A DNA stretch of 64,000 bases, from NCBI RefSeq assembly GCF_000002075.1, contig NW_004797421.1, positions 627,582-691,581 on the forward strand. Direction: 5' to 3'. The notes under the pieces are model-generated. The model searched no databases. It was not told the DNA's origin and was given only the letters and a program-made list of their open reading frames with translations. This document shows, piece after piece, positions 35,501 to 41,050 of this stretch (its first letter is position 1; each line of letters opens with the position of its first letter). Made by a program: the position numbers and the translations under genes. The DNA is from Aplysia californica. Lineage: Eukaryota > Mollusca > Gastropoda > Aplysiida > Aplysiidae.

Positions 35501-37754
35501 ATTTGTATGTGAGACAGCGTGGTGAAATCAGACACTCGTCAAAATAATGAAAATTGTGAAAACTGGCTTTTTCCCGCTGGTTTAGGAATTTTTAATGAAT
35601 TTTTGTTTCTGGGCTCAACACCTTCTTTGTGTATTGAAGAACACATTTCTGTATGGATTTTTATTGAATAACATAGATTAAAGGCACAAAAAATGTAAAC
35701 TATCAGTTTCCACTGACTCTAAAGCTAAGGAAATATGAAACTTTGGCAGCCATTTTCTTGCAAATTTAGCCTCTGAAATCAGGTGACCCCCACCTTCTTC
35801 AACTTCAATTGCCAATACCTCGACTTGTGTCCAAGATATGGATATTTTTATTATCGAAACAAAACAAATGAACAAGCTGTAAGATGATACCAATAACTTC
35901 ACACGCCCAAAAATTGACGAGCGCCTGATTCCACTGCATTGTGACACATGTATTATATCTGTTCAGAATCATATCTTGTTCTTCTCTCTTTTTTTCTTCT
36001 TCCTCGCCTCTCTTCTTGTTTCTTTGTCTGTCTTTGCTTTTCCATTTCTGTGCTAAAGCTCATGAATAGATGGGCAGACAAGACTGGTTTTCTAAACCCA
36101 AAGCTAAGCTGTGTGGTCCATGGCTGTTGGTTCTACCAAAGTAAAGAGTCTCTTGTCTCTATTTGTGCTGTAGGCCATTCTCGAGAGTAGGGCCTACTGT
36201 TTATGTGCTGTACATGTGTCCCCCACCTCCACCTTTTTTGGGGGGGGTTGGCTAGTTGAAGATCTTTCGTGAAGGTGAAGTGCTGTTTAAAAATTAAAAG
36301 TTTTTGAAAATTTTGTGGTTCATAATGTAAAGCTTGGGGACGCTTATTTGTATTTTTGGGGGGAACGAAAAAAAGGTGACTACCGGTAAGTACATCAGTT
36401 AATGCAGCTGTTTCTTGTTTAAGTTTCTCCTGTGTAAATTTGACCATGGCTCAAGAGGACTGAACTTTTGCCATTTGTGCAGACATGATGCAGGTTGCGA
36501 TAAAATTGGATGCTCGGGAAAAGCTGTTTTTGACTATGTTCTTAAACGAGAGTTGACCTGGTTTTATGGCATTTCTGTTAGGCTGGGGTCACGTGTAGTG
36601 GCGGTCAGTCGCATCCGTTGTCTCAGTGTCCGTCTGCGTCCTCTGCCCCCCAGAAAATGACCACCATGATGTACAGTAGCAAGGCCTACCGACTGATGCC
36701 CGATCTGGACATGGGCGCCAACTCCTCACCGTTCCTTAACCCCAGGCCCAAGGTGAGCCAAAAAAAATTTTTCCATGTGTGTAGTGGGTAAAGTTAAACT
36801 TCTTTATAAATAGATCTTTATTGGTGGTTGGTAGGTGCTCTGGTGTGGTTTGTTCCTTCTTTCCTGTCAAATATTTATTGTCCTTATCTCTTCTCTCTTT
36901 TTTTTTTGGTATGTTACTCTCTAATCTTCAGCACATCTATGACCTAAATGTATTGCCAGAACCTTAAAACGCTTACTAAACCTAAACCTCTTGTTCTTAA
37001 TTCTTCAGTAGGGATTGCCAAACATTCGCTAAATACAGCGGTATGTCAAAGAGATGGTTAAAGGGTGTCATTTTGGTAGTTTTCCCCCTTTTTTTCCCCT
37101 CTGACGTTTGCCTGTCTTTCTTTTTCCTTAAACTGAATGCAGAGCTGCCCATCATCACGAATTTGGCCGAATCGTTATGATTTTTATTCAGTTTTATGAA
37201 TATACTATACGATCGAAAATAATTTTTTTTTTTTAATGTTGGTTATCACAAACCACTGCCTGATGAATATGGGGAGAAAAATTGTAAAAATACTCTTACT
37301 AAAGGGTGAGTTTTTTTGGGTTTTTTCACAGTTGGACACCAGTTCATCCACACTGAACAGTACCTTTGTTGTGGATGAGGAACAGGAAGAGAAACCGCAG
37401 CCTACACGGGCCGTACTACAAGCCAAACGGAAAACTAGGTCGGGTGACAAGAACAATGAAACATTCACGTCTTCAGAAACGGAGAACGACTCGAGTCTTG
37501 GCACAAAGAGCAGGCGGAAGCAGAAGGGAGTGAAGAAAGAATTGATGGAGGAATTTTCAGAGAACAAAGATGACAGTGTGAATGAGCCGGCAGAGAAAAG
37601 GTTGTCGTCCAACTTTCTGAAACGGCGGTCCGGAGAGGATCCCTCGGATGACACTGATTGCGATACGAGCCGAGAGAAAAAGAAGAAAAGGAAAAGGACC
37701 CTGCTTTGCAACTCCACCAAAGGATTCTTTGCTGATCTCAACACACCATCCTGA
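2301..37754 (+). CDS. KIF4: Chromosome-associated kinesin KIF4, 25 coding exons
   Basis: Plus-end-directed kinesin-4 motor; family members act on chromosome arms and the spindle midzone, where they limit microtubule growth. Joining 25 exons with GT/AG borders and matching phases gives 3537 nt, 1178 residues plus stop, close to human KIF4A (about 1230). Visible motifs are the P-loop GQTGSGKT (about 89-96), switch I NNTSSRSH (208-215), switch II DLAGSE (242-247) and the neck-proximal [13 protein letters not shown] (331-343). An acidic stretch lies at about 488-517 and heptad-rich coiled coil fills about 520-1010. The tail is basic and ends with KKKKRKR (1154-1160) followed by a short segment resembling the KIF4A C-terminus. 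The motor and the block from exon 17 to exon 20 match KIF4 rather than KIF21 or KIF7/27. The vertebrate cysteine-rich tail domain is not seen. No internal stop or frameshift is present, so the gene looks functional. Confidence 0.95.
3006..3185 (+). repeat. Tail-SINE family A
   Basis: Body ggtggttggcgggtg followed by a pyrimidine-rich segment, ending with ttgcaagtgccgtaaaac. The same body and tail recur at 23180-23345, 28342-28505, 34875-35065 and 36822-36990, and without a clear tail at 17640-17930. All copies are in the gene's sense direction. No tRNA-like promoter boxes are obvious. Confidence 0.75.
3843..4036 (+). CDS. KIF4: KIF4 coding exon 2 (residues 80-144), P-loop
   Basis: Begins after ctcctcag. 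Encodes [17 protein letters not shown], the ATP-binding P-loop, then the loop-5 region and the strand ending RLSYME. The donor is GAG|GTAAGT. It ends on a codon boundary. Confidence 0.97.
4662..4910. mobile_element. Short TIR element (MITE), 249 bp
   Basis: Perfect 30-bp terminal inverted repeats at 4662-4691 (ggcactcctgtacaattgcg onwards) and 4881-4910 flank 189 bp of tctagatct-rich sequence with no ORF. Superfamily not recognised and no target duplication is clear. Lies in KIF4 intron 2. Confidence 0.8.
6060..6149 (+). CDS. KIF4: KIF4 coding exon 3 (residues 145-174)
   Basis: Encodes [11 protein letters not shown], the conserved kinesin YNE(x)4DLL stretch, then REESNGGIK. The acceptor is gctcatag and the donor AAG|GTATGT. 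It is 90 nt, in phase at both ends. It is too short to stand out as an ORF. Confidence 0.95.
6150..7392 (+). other. KIF4 intron 3, nothing distinctive
   Basis: AT-rich sequence with a short block (ttgcatttatatagtgcgtt, 6629 onwards) of a kind often dispersed in invertebrate genomes. No exon or RNA gene seen. Confidence 0.5.
7393..7559 (+). CDS. KIF4: KIF4 coding exon 4 (residues 175-229), switch I
   Basis: Starts after tctcatcgccag. Encodes [15 protein letters not shown] and the switch I motif [11 protein letters not shown], needed for nucleotide sensing. The donor GATAT|GTAAGT splits the next Met codon after two bases. Confidence 0.96.
7636..7686 (+). repeat. CT microsatellite, intron 4
   Basis: Nearly pure (CT)n on the sense strand; explains the Ser/Leu and Arg/Glu ORFs here. 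Confidence 0.97.
7868..8010 (+). repeat. Short intronic repeat family B
   Basis: Contains gagggcaccactggtgggcc, a pyrimidine-rich core and tactcaaacaaacaa. Related copies are at about 17935-18075, 22255-22420, 22750-23165, 23800-23965, 28830-28925 and 34390-34590, all sense to KIF4. Confidence 0.6.
8296..8390 (+). CDS. KIF4: KIF4 coding exon 5 (residues 230-261), switch II
   Basis: Starts after cttcctcag. Encodes [18 protein letters not shown], which includes the switch II motif DLAGSE, then AEGDRFKE. The donor is GAAG|GTAATA. It ends one base into a glycine codon. Confidence 0.96.
8855..8974 (+). CDS. KIF4: KIF4 coding exon 6 (residues 262-301)
   Basis: Encodes [20 protein letters not shown] followed by [14 protein letters not shown], the alpha4-L12-alpha5 microtubule-binding surface. 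The acceptor is cgaacag and the donor CAAG|GTAAGC. Confidence 0.96.
9364..9539 (+). CDS. KIF4: KIF4 coding exon 7 (residues 302-360), end of motor
   Basis: Encodes [19 protein letters not shown], then [20 protein letters not shown], the conserved end of the kinesin core and neck. The acceptor is ctctcccag and the donor TTG|GTGAGA. It ends in phase. Confidence 0.96.
10225..10280 (+). CDS. KIF4: KIF4 coding exon 8 (residues 361-378)
   Basis: A 56-nt exon after ttttttcag encoding [19 protein letters not shown], the start of the stalk just after the motor. The donor is TCTGA|GTAAGA. The two leftover bases join the first base of exon 9 to make an Asp codon. Confidence 0.9.
10498..10668 (+). repeat. 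CT and CA microsatellite, intron 8
   Basis: CA-rich (10498-10530), long CT (10546-10640) and CA (10641-10668) tracts next to the piggyBac-like element. Confidence 0.97.
10722..11584. mobile_element. piggyBac-like non-autonomous element
   Basis: TTAA at both ends (10722-10725, 11581-11584). The left end reads TTAACCCTCATCCTGCGG and the inverted right end TTAACTTTTATCCTGCG. The TTAA target and CCCT start match piggyBac elements. No transposase ORF. The first half is also found at 21528-21990. Lies in intron 8. Confidence 0.65.
12216..12434 (+). CDS. KIF4: KIF4 coding exon 9 (residues 379-451), stalk
   Basis: Starts after tgcctttag. Encodes a serine-rich linker and then a coiled coil with regular hydrophobic spacing ([20 protein letters not shown]). 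The donor is unusual: TCGG|GTTTGT lacks the usual purine at +3. The phase with exon 10 still matches. Confidence 0.9.
13680..14062 (+). repeat. 390-bp SINE-like element, copy 1
   Basis: Nearly identical to 32571-32955 over its whole length. It starts ccccggggcagtaccactga, ends ttgcgagcgccgtaaaaccc and has an A/T-rich 3' end. It splits the duplicated exon-10 acceptor region in intron 9. Confidence 0.85.
14176..14320 (+). CDS. KIF4: KIF4 coding exon 10 (residues 452-500), acidic end
   Basis: Starts after ttttcaag. Encodes [14 protein letters not shown], a short coiled coil, and an acidic run ending [12 protein letters not shown]. The donor is GAG|GTGATG. Two older copies of its acceptor and first 18 bases lie upstream in intron 9; the nearer copy would extend the exon in frame by 87 nt. 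Confidence 0.9.
14519..14700 (+). repeat. Dispersed repeat shared with KIF4 3' flank
   Basis: tttctgactcccccaacttc and actgtttacacccacttgtc recur in diverged form at 37858-37965. Function unknown. Confidence 0.45.
14757..16263. mobile_element. TIR element of about 1.5 kb, hAT-like
   Basis: CAGAGATGCCAACCA at 14757 is matched by the inverted TGGTTGGCATCTCTG at 16249-16263. The interior has a three-unit minisatellite (15660-15750) and no transposase ORF. The CAG start suggests hAT, but no clean 8-bp duplication is seen. Lies in intron 10. Confidence 0.6.
15660..15750 (+). repeat. Minisatellite, about 3 units
   Basis: Units of ggatgggtgatagtaaatta plus tacctac repeat with small length changes inside the hAT-like element. 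Confidence 0.75.
16390..16726 (-). other. Antisense CpG-rich segment in intron 10
   Basis: Two overlapping - strand frames (16726-16469 and 16599-16390), the second starting [20 protein letters not shown], in a local GC/CpG peak. Could be a captured gene fragment, an element's 5' end or chance. Not recognised. Confidence 0.25.
17018..17300 (+). repeat. Telomere-like repeat element with hairpin
   Basis: Degenerate ggggtagggtt units (17025-17091), then the shared ttctttattgtgtttgttgg block, then a 19-bp inverted repeat with one mismatch (arms 17231-17249 and 17276-17294). Lies in KIF4 intron 10. Confidence 0.7.
17427..17477 (+). CDS. KIF4: KIF4 coding exon 11 (residues 501-517)
   Basis: A 51-nt exon after tttttccag encoding [17 protein letters not shown], continuing the acidic patch of exon 10. 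The donor is GAG|GTGAGT. It is in phase at both ends and could be skipped without a frameshift. Confidence 0.85.
17640..18125 (+). repeat. Cluster of short SINE-like fragments
   Basis: Two family-A bodies (about 17640-17760 and 17800-17930) and one family-B body (about 17935-18075, tggtagttcttgcttctt to tttactcaaacaaac), ending with the tail at about 18085-18125. It abuts exon 12. Confidence 0.6.
18180..18475 (+). CDS. KIF4: KIF4 coding exon 12 (residues 518-615)
   Basis: Second-largest coding exon, GC-rich compared with the flanking introns. Encodes a linker ([16 protein letters not shown]) and a long coiled coil ending VNAKSQK. The acceptor is catgttcag and the donor CAGAA|GTGAGT. Confidence 0.95.
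18579..18707 (+). repeat. Poly-C and CT microsatellite, intron 12
   Basis: A poly-C run followed by CT and CCCT tracts, about 170 bases before exon 13. Confidence 0.97.
18875..19019 (+). CDS. KIF4: KIF4 coding exon 13 (residues 616-664)
   Basis: Coiled-coil exon encoding [20 protein letters not shown] onwards, ending VSRLNVEIQ. The acceptor is taatgacag and the donor CAG|GTGAGT. Confidence 0.94.
19150..19330 (+). repeat. Dispersed repeat, two copies
   Basis: Shares gatatatttattaatgtaat and flanking acgtacacacatgtcc-type sequence with 27510-27640. No coding content. Confidence 0.5.
19812..20310 (+). repeat. Palindromic tagccgtac repeat, tandem dimer
   Basis: Two head-to-tail units of about 245 bp (about 19812-20060 and 20061-20310). 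Each has multiple inverted-repeat hairpins built on tagccgtacttaagtacgg and the same 170-bp spacer as the copy at 1173-1410. It ends next to a long CT tract. Lies in KIF4 intron 13. Confidence 0.8.
20328..20612 (+). repeat. Long CT microsatellite, intron 13
   Basis: About 285 bases of CT with TTCT and CACT interruptions, directly after the palindromic repeat dimer. Confidence 0.97.
20757..20867 (+). CDS. KIF4: KIF4 coding exon 14 (residues 665-701)
   Basis: Encodes [16 protein letters not shown] and [19 protein letters not shown], a block strongly conserved in KIF4 stalks. The acceptor is gcttcag and the donor AAG|GTGGGA. The frame is missed by simple ORF finding because stops flank it. Confidence 0.95.
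21090..21235 (-). repeat. SINE family D
   Basis: Reverse-oriented copy: gagagagatagatacaacat, then ccagaaagacagagatac and a B-box-like cttgggaattgtgcttggg. Related to copies at 32160, 35110, 40800, 53430 and 58650. Confidence 0.5.
21528..21990 (+). mobile_element. piggyBac-like element fragment
   Basis: Starts TTAACCCTATCCC and shares about 460 bp with the left half of the element at 10722 (for example cgcctgcgttggttt, then gacttagacatgaggaactt). The right end was not found, so it is probably truncated. Lies in intron 14. Confidence 0.55.
22502..22585 (+). CDS. KIF4: KIF4 coding exon 15 (residues 702-729)
   Basis: An 84-nt exon encoding [20 protein letters not shown] and VQKRKTAE, a basic segment of the stalk. 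The acceptor is gcttacag and the donor GAA|GTGAGT. Human KIF4A carries a nuclear-localisation-like basic stretch in the same part of the stalk. Confidence 0.93.
23180..23345 (+). repeat. Tail-SINE family A copy
   Basis: Body at 23185 (gttggttgacgctctggtg) and tail at about 23310-23345, ending directly at the acceptor of exon 16. Confidence 0.7.
23363..23479 (+). CDS. KIF4: KIF4 coding exon 16 (residues 730-768)
   Basis: Encodes [20 protein letters not shown] followed by [19 protein letters not shown]. The acceptor is aacatcag and the donor AGG|GTGAGT. It lies directly downstream of a SINE-derived tail (23295-23345). Confidence 0.94.
24007..24150 (+). CDS. KIF4: KIF4 coding exon 17 (residues 769-816)
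   Basis: Encodes [20 protein letters not shown], the KIF4-typical W-L-(x)2-E-(x)2-V-(x)-V-S signature after the first stalk. It ends [10 protein letters not shown]. The acceptor is ctcttcag and the donor GAG|GTTAGT. Confidence 0.95.
24151..25114 (+). other. KIF4 intron 17, nothing distinctive
   Basis: AT-rich intron with a short poly-G run and a CA-rich patch (24500-24530). No repeat family or exon recognised. Confidence 0.5.
25115..25218 (+). CDS. KIF4: KIF4 coding exon 18 (residues 817-850)
   Basis: Encodes [20 protein letters not shown] and [13 protein letters not shown], matching the KIF4 second coiled-coil start. The acceptor is aaccctcag and the donor TTGAT|GTGAGT. Confidence 0.94.
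25532..26565. mobile_element. TIR element of about 1.0 kb, hAT-like
   Basis: CAGTGCTTCCAC at 25532 is matched by inverted GTGGAAGCACTG at 26554-26565. Subterminal cgtatttttacggaaatccg resembles the subterminal sequence of the 14757 element. No transposase ORF. Lies in intron 18. Confidence 0.55.
26655..26850 (+). repeat. Tandem duplication of about 115 bp
   Basis: The segment tttgtggatcagccatttat through taccccctcaaaattac (about 26658-26736) recurs at about 26772-26850 with few changes. Confidence 0.8.
26968..27017 (+). CDS. KIF4: KIF4 coding exon 19 (residues 851-867)
   Basis: A 50-nt exon encoding [16 protein letters not shown], equivalent to the IADLQQKLLDAE segment of human KIF4A. The acceptor is ctctttcag and the donor CAGG|GTGAGT. 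Only the phase match and homology reveal it. Confidence 0.92.
27236..27280 (+). repeat. Isolated LINE/SINE 3' tail
   Basis: Only the tail ttgcgagcgctgtaaaaacc plus tctactaaaacaaac is present, as expected from a very short reverse-transcription product. Confidence 0.55.
27510..27640 (+). repeat. Dispersed repeat, second copy
   Basis: Matches 19150-19330 (tgatatctttattaatgcaa and upstream tacacacgtcc). Lies in intron 19. Confidence 0.5.
27846..28110 (+). repeat. tRNA-derived SINE
   Basis: Head with A-box-like gtgggggagcggttagtgc and B box gggttcgagcctcgg, then a tRNA-unrelated body ending ggatgcgggaacaactt and T/A-rich sequence. The acceptor stem does not pair, so it is a SINE head and not a working tRNA gene. 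Confidence 0.75.
28342..28505 (+). repeat. Tail-SINE family A copy
   Basis: gggtggttggcgggtgctct body and gtgccgtgaaactcttact tail; ends 64 bases before exon 20. Confidence 0.7.
28569..28648 (+). CDS. KIF4: KIF4 coding exon 20 (residues 868-894)
   Basis: Encodes [20 protein letters not shown] and KFLLEQ, matching the KIF4 block with W and EAKCALKYL. The acceptor is ttgtttag and the donor CAG|GTATTG. Confidence 0.93.
29415..29625 (+). repeat. SINE family C (diverged)
   Basis: Diverged copy of the family at 46495-46705 and 54985-55200: tRNA-like head, then ctcttcacccatttggctct and the cctcttagataacgttag end. Confidence 0.5.
29687..29857 (+). CDS. KIF4: KIF4 coding exon 21 (residues 895-951)
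   Basis: Coiled-coil exon from [19 protein letters not shown] to [11 protein letters not shown]. The acceptor is ctgtgcag and the donor AAG|GTAACC. An antisense LINE begins about 100 bases downstream. Confidence 0.95.
29960..32110 (-). mobile_element. I-like LINE, 5'-truncated, antisense in intron 21
   Basis: Reverse transcriptase remnant at 32103-31780 ([14 protein letters not shown], then GLPQGS), with a YTDDLALL active-site box near 31700-31745. A 524-residue open frame at 31555-29981 carries the RT thumb (YLGVKLDQ), RNase H ([44 protein letters not shown]) and a C-terminal Cys/His cluster ([15 protein letters not shown]). Domain order fits the I/Jockey group with RNase H. The long intact frame implies a fairly young copy. 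A frame break between the two parts and the lost 5' end make it defective. Confidence 0.85.
32160..32360 (+). repeat. SINE family D
   Basis: Head with B-box-like gagttcaattctcctgtgg, and end ctaaatgatataaattgtgt then ggcgtaaagcattta. Sits next to the truncated 5' side of the antisense LINE in intron 21. Confidence 0.6.
32571..32955 (+). repeat. 390-bp SINE-like element, copy 2
   Basis: Second full copy of the element at 13680-14062, with the same 3' tail (cgagcgctgtaaaaccctc) and an A-rich end. High identity suggests recent activity. Lies in KIF4 intron 21. Confidence 0.85.
33215..33298 (+). CDS. KIF4: KIF4 coding exon 22 (residues 952-979)
   Basis: Encodes [20 protein letters not shown] and AQEKIKLL, corresponding to the VLYLLSQLQQS region of human KIF4A. 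The acceptor is ccttccag and the donor TTG|GTGAGA. Confidence 0.93.
33299..34623 (+). other. KIF4 intron 22
   Basis: Mostly AT-rich unique-looking sequence. The last 375 bases (about 34250-34600) contain diverged family A and B fragments ending tactcaaacaaacc just before exon 23. Confidence 0.5.
34624..34701 (+). CDS. KIF4: KIF4 coding exon 23 (residues 980-1005)
   Basis: Last coiled-coil exon, encoding [19 protein letters not shown] and ELEQMKQ. The acceptor is gtcaatcag and the donor CAA|GTAAGT. Confidence 0.93.
34875..35065 (+). repeat. Tail-SINE family A copy
   Basis: Body with tgctctgatggggtttgctc and tail ttgcaaatgccgtaaaactc followed by an A-rich end, in intron 23. Confidence 0.7.
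35110..35320 (+). repeat. SINE family D
   Basis: Diverged copy ending atatgatctaaattgtgtag, in intron 23. Confidence 0.45.
35508..35948. mobile_element. TIR element (MITE), about 440 bp
   Basis: Inverted ends tgtgagacagcgtggtgaaat and the complement of attccactgcattgtgacac. The whole sequence matches 43658-44092. No ORF. Lies in intron 23. Confidence 0.75.
36654..36752 (+). CDS. KIF4: KIF4 coding exon 24 (residues 1006-1038)
   Basis: Encodes [18 protein letters not shown] and [12 protein letters not shown], which aligns with the SSFEYVPPKPK motif just before the cysteine-rich domain in human KIF4A. The acceptor is gccccccag and the donor AAG|GTGAGC. It ends in phase 0. Confidence 0.9.
36822..36990 (+). 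repeat. Tail-SINE family A copy
   Basis: Body ggtggttggtaggtgctctg and a diverged tail; occupies a third of the short intron 24, where the cysteine-rich domain exon would be expected. Confidence 0.7.
37332..37754 (+). CDS. KIF4: KIF4 terminal coding exon 25 (residues 1039-1178)
   Basis: Starts after ttttttcacag with [18 protein letters not shown]. It is rich in Ser, Lys and Glu, has only two cysteines, and ends with [18 protein letters not shown] and the stop. The lysine cluster and the following NTS/FF motif resemble the extreme C-terminus of human KIF4A. No cysteine-rich domain is encoded here or in the preceding 579-bp intron. Confidence 0.93.
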   Translation: MDTSSSTLNSTFVVDEEQEEKPQPTRAVLQAKRKTRSGDKNNETFTSSETENDSSLGTKSRRKQKGVKKELMEEFSENKDDSVNEPAEKRLSSNFLKRRSGEDPSDDTDCDTSREKKKKRKRTLLCNSTKGFFADLNTPS

Positions 37755-38639
37755 GTGATGATGATCTATTAGTAATGTATTTGTGTAGTATGTGACAAAA
37801 TGATTTGCTTTTCGCACTCAGCTATTTCAGGGTCTGGGACAGAACTGCGATTTTCTCATTTCTGACTCCCCGGCTTCATGCCTTTAACTTTGGAAGCAAA
37901 GTGGATAGACTGATACTGTTTTCACCCTCTTGTATGGCTTGATGAAAAGATCCCTTCAATGGCATATTGACACCTTTAATACATCATGGAATAGCACAAT
38001 TTTCCACATCTTGATGTACCAGGGAATGCAAAGAGTTGTAAGGAAAGGGCTGATTTGCTTCTCGTAGTGTTGTATTGTCAGATTGTGCGACATTATAACT
38101 CATTTTGTCATGTAGTGTTGTGTGTCTACATCCGTAGTTGTTCCGTGCTTGTATGAGTGGTCTGAATGAGTCAAACGGTACTAAAACTAGACTTTTATTA
38201 TCTCCCCCTTTTTTTTTCTCTTTTCCTCCTTTTTTTTGGTCTCCTGTATATACGAGCAAAATTTGCCCTACATTACCAGACTTCTACTTGACATCTTGTC
38301 AGCCCAGCCTGCACCTCTAAGATTCCACAATTTGAAAGAATGAGATTATGTTTTGTAAAATCAAAATCTATGTCAATGTGGCTGGATGTCTCTTTGTACA
38401 CTGTTTGGATCTCATGAGTGATGTTTTCTTGTACCTTCGTCTGTCATCCAAGCTTGTGTTCATTCTTTTCTCCTTCTGTCCATCTTTGTGTGTGCATGTT
38501 TGTCATAAGTGTATTGTATTCAAGACTGTCAAAGTACTGTCTCGCTGACAAGCTACGATCAATAATGGCCTTCGTCAGACCAAAGCACCATGCACAGAGC
38601 AGAAATGTCAAATCCCTATTTGCTATGGTTTGATACAAT

Positions 38640-39133
38640 CAAAGATAGTGCATAACAAGATGGGCCACTCAGCCAAAAAAGTGTCCGCAGGAAGTTCGCT
38701 CTTTGCTTCAGATGGCGCTGCAGTCTGTTTTGAAGCTCTCTTTCGTTTTTCCAGAAGAAGAATAGGAATAGCACCTCCTTGCGTGCGCAGATCGATTGCT
38801 GTTCATTAGCAGTTCGGGTTCGTTCAGAGTGGAGTTATCGTTTTTAAAAAATTTAATGACCTCTAGCCTTTCATTCTAAAGTCAAATTAAACGAAGAAAA
38901 CAATCACCCTTTCCTCTGGAAGAGGTTTTTTGTAAGCGTAACCATTTTTAAAAAGCATTCTTCCGAAATTCATTCAAAAACTTGCTAGTTTCACTTTGAT
39001 TTTTTTAGCTCAAGTAGGATAACTCTGTTCCCAAAAGGTGCGCTTTTGCGAAGAGGGCGCCACTGAATTTTGAGGACACTTTTTTAATTGGCTCAAAGAG
39101 AGAAGTGGCCCCTCTTGTTATGTAGACTCTTTG
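38640..39133. mobile_element. P-like TIR element (MITE), copy 1
   Basis: 494 bp with inverted ends starting CAAAGATAGTGCATAACAAG, flanked by a 7-bp direct repeat ATACAAT (38633-38639 and 39134-39140). No ORF. Second copy is at 54047-54543, inverted. Confidence 0.75.
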
Positions 39134-40799
39134 ATACAATTGAGGACAGCCAGATTTCCTTTCATGGAGGAGCAAAAATTCAGGTCACGAGTTGGTGAAT
39201 TTTTTGGTGAACATTATGGCCAACAGCCAATTATAATGGTCATGTGACATCACAGGGGTCAGATTATTATTTTGTTGTTGTTAGTGGGTTTGTTTGTTTT
39301 TTTTTGTTTGTTGTTTTTTTTAGAGGGGGGGGAGGGGGGGTCCACCTGGAGTGTGATAGGCTTTAATGGGACTTTCCGGCCAAGTTTGAAGAATCAAAGG
39401 GGAGATCTATTTCACAATACAATGTGCTTTGGCTTGCATCATTCCCTAGCCCTGTCTGGTCTAATCCTGCATTTGACTAAAGGTCTACGTCAGATTTAGG
39501 CTTAAAGCTTACTGACCCACAGTGGCATTCCCTTTATACCATGCCCGCACCTCATCATATAAGACACAATGGGCTAACTTAATTATTTTTAAAAAGTCAT
39601 TATAACCCCCAAGTCTGGACAAAGGATGAACTTAAAAGTGTTTTCTTTTATTTATTCAAACTATGGTGATTGATTAAAAAAGCCATTTTTGTAGCTTGTT
39701 GAACTGTTTGTATTTCATGTGTCTTTCTTTTGTCCTATCTAAAATCCAACTTGGTGCTAGTGTATAGAGAACACCGAGTGATCTGAATCACTGTCTGTAC
39801 ATTTGTACAGCATCGGCATTATTCCATGTTATTGTGCATACCTAAGATGGACCAATTACAATTTTTCCTGTCAAAGGACATTGCATTATTTTGTGTGTAC
39901 CTTATATATAAATATTCTATCTGCGACTGCAGTCAAGTGTTGTGATGCGTGATTTATCAATGAAATTTTATTTTGACTTTGGGCGTTCTGAATTACTCGC
40001 CTTACTTTTCCATCTGTGTAGTCTTTCTCCACCCCCTCTGTTTTTCTCGCTCTTCCTCCCGCCTGTTGTGTTTCCTCCTCCCCCCCCAAACACCAACATA
40101 TTCATACACACACACACTCTGTCTGTCTGTCTCTCACTCTCTGTCTGTCTGTCTCTCTCTCTCCTCTTTGTTTATGCACATCTTTCACACTGAGAGTTGA
40201 TTTTTCCTTCTCTGAAAGTTCAGCTATACACCTGAATATATATGTATATATGAATGTGGCTGCGGTTTGGCTTTGCATGGTTTTGTACAAAGAGAACTGG
40301 GACCTATGTAATTAAAAATAACAAGAAAGAGCTTGTTCCATATATATATAGTATGTATACAACTACGATAAACTTCACTTTCATCAAAAAAGTCAGGCTG
40401 GACTTTCAGTTTTGGTGAAAATGTGAGGTTACCGCTTCTTGTTTTCTCATTTCGACAAGCTCACACATTCCTGTGACGGACTTCTGGAGTCTGTCCAATT
40501 ATCGCTTTTTGAATCTGTGGTTGTGTGGGAACTTTGTAATTTCTAATGAATGTAGTGGATAGGGGCGCAGTCAGTTCTATGATCTTTATTTTCAACTGTA
40601 CCCGATAGTGCCTTAACATCTTACAAATTATTACTGTGATGTGTGACATTTTTTTTTTCTTTCAGTCAAGTGAATTTTTCTTTTTTAAATGTATTTGAAA
40701 CCATCTAGGTAGGGAGCTGTTACTACATGTGTTCTTTCCTGCTTTTTACTAGTCTGGAAAATTAGGATTTTAAAAAGAATTTTAAGATATTTTATTCAA

Positions 40800-41050
40800 C
40801 CTGAGTCAAGCCAGGCACCGGCATCTTTTGTGAGATGCTTAGGCTTCTCATCATTACATGCAAAGTACATGAGTTTGAGTTCCAAGTGCGGAAGTTATTT
40901 TATCATCAACGTGTATCTCTTGTCTGTGCCCCACTCGTCCAAGGTTGGCCCTGACAGTGACAGGCAGGGTTCGAAGCAGCCCACCCCCTAAATGACCTAA
41001 ATTGTGTGGATTTGGGTGTAAAGCATTTACAATCAGATTGTAGGTGATGC
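40800..41050 (+). repeat. SINE family D
   Basis: Contains gagtttgagttccaagtgcg, then ctaaatgacctaaattgtgt and tgtaaagcatttac, in the KIF4 3' flank. Confidence 0.55.

Noticed and set aside
36415-36560. A cysteine-containing frame ([12 protein letters not shown]) as the missing KIF4 cysteine-rich domain
   Set aside because: It lies before exon 24, on the wrong side of the expected position, has only a few cysteines, does not match the KIF4 CxC and CxNxC spacing, and has no convincing splice borders.
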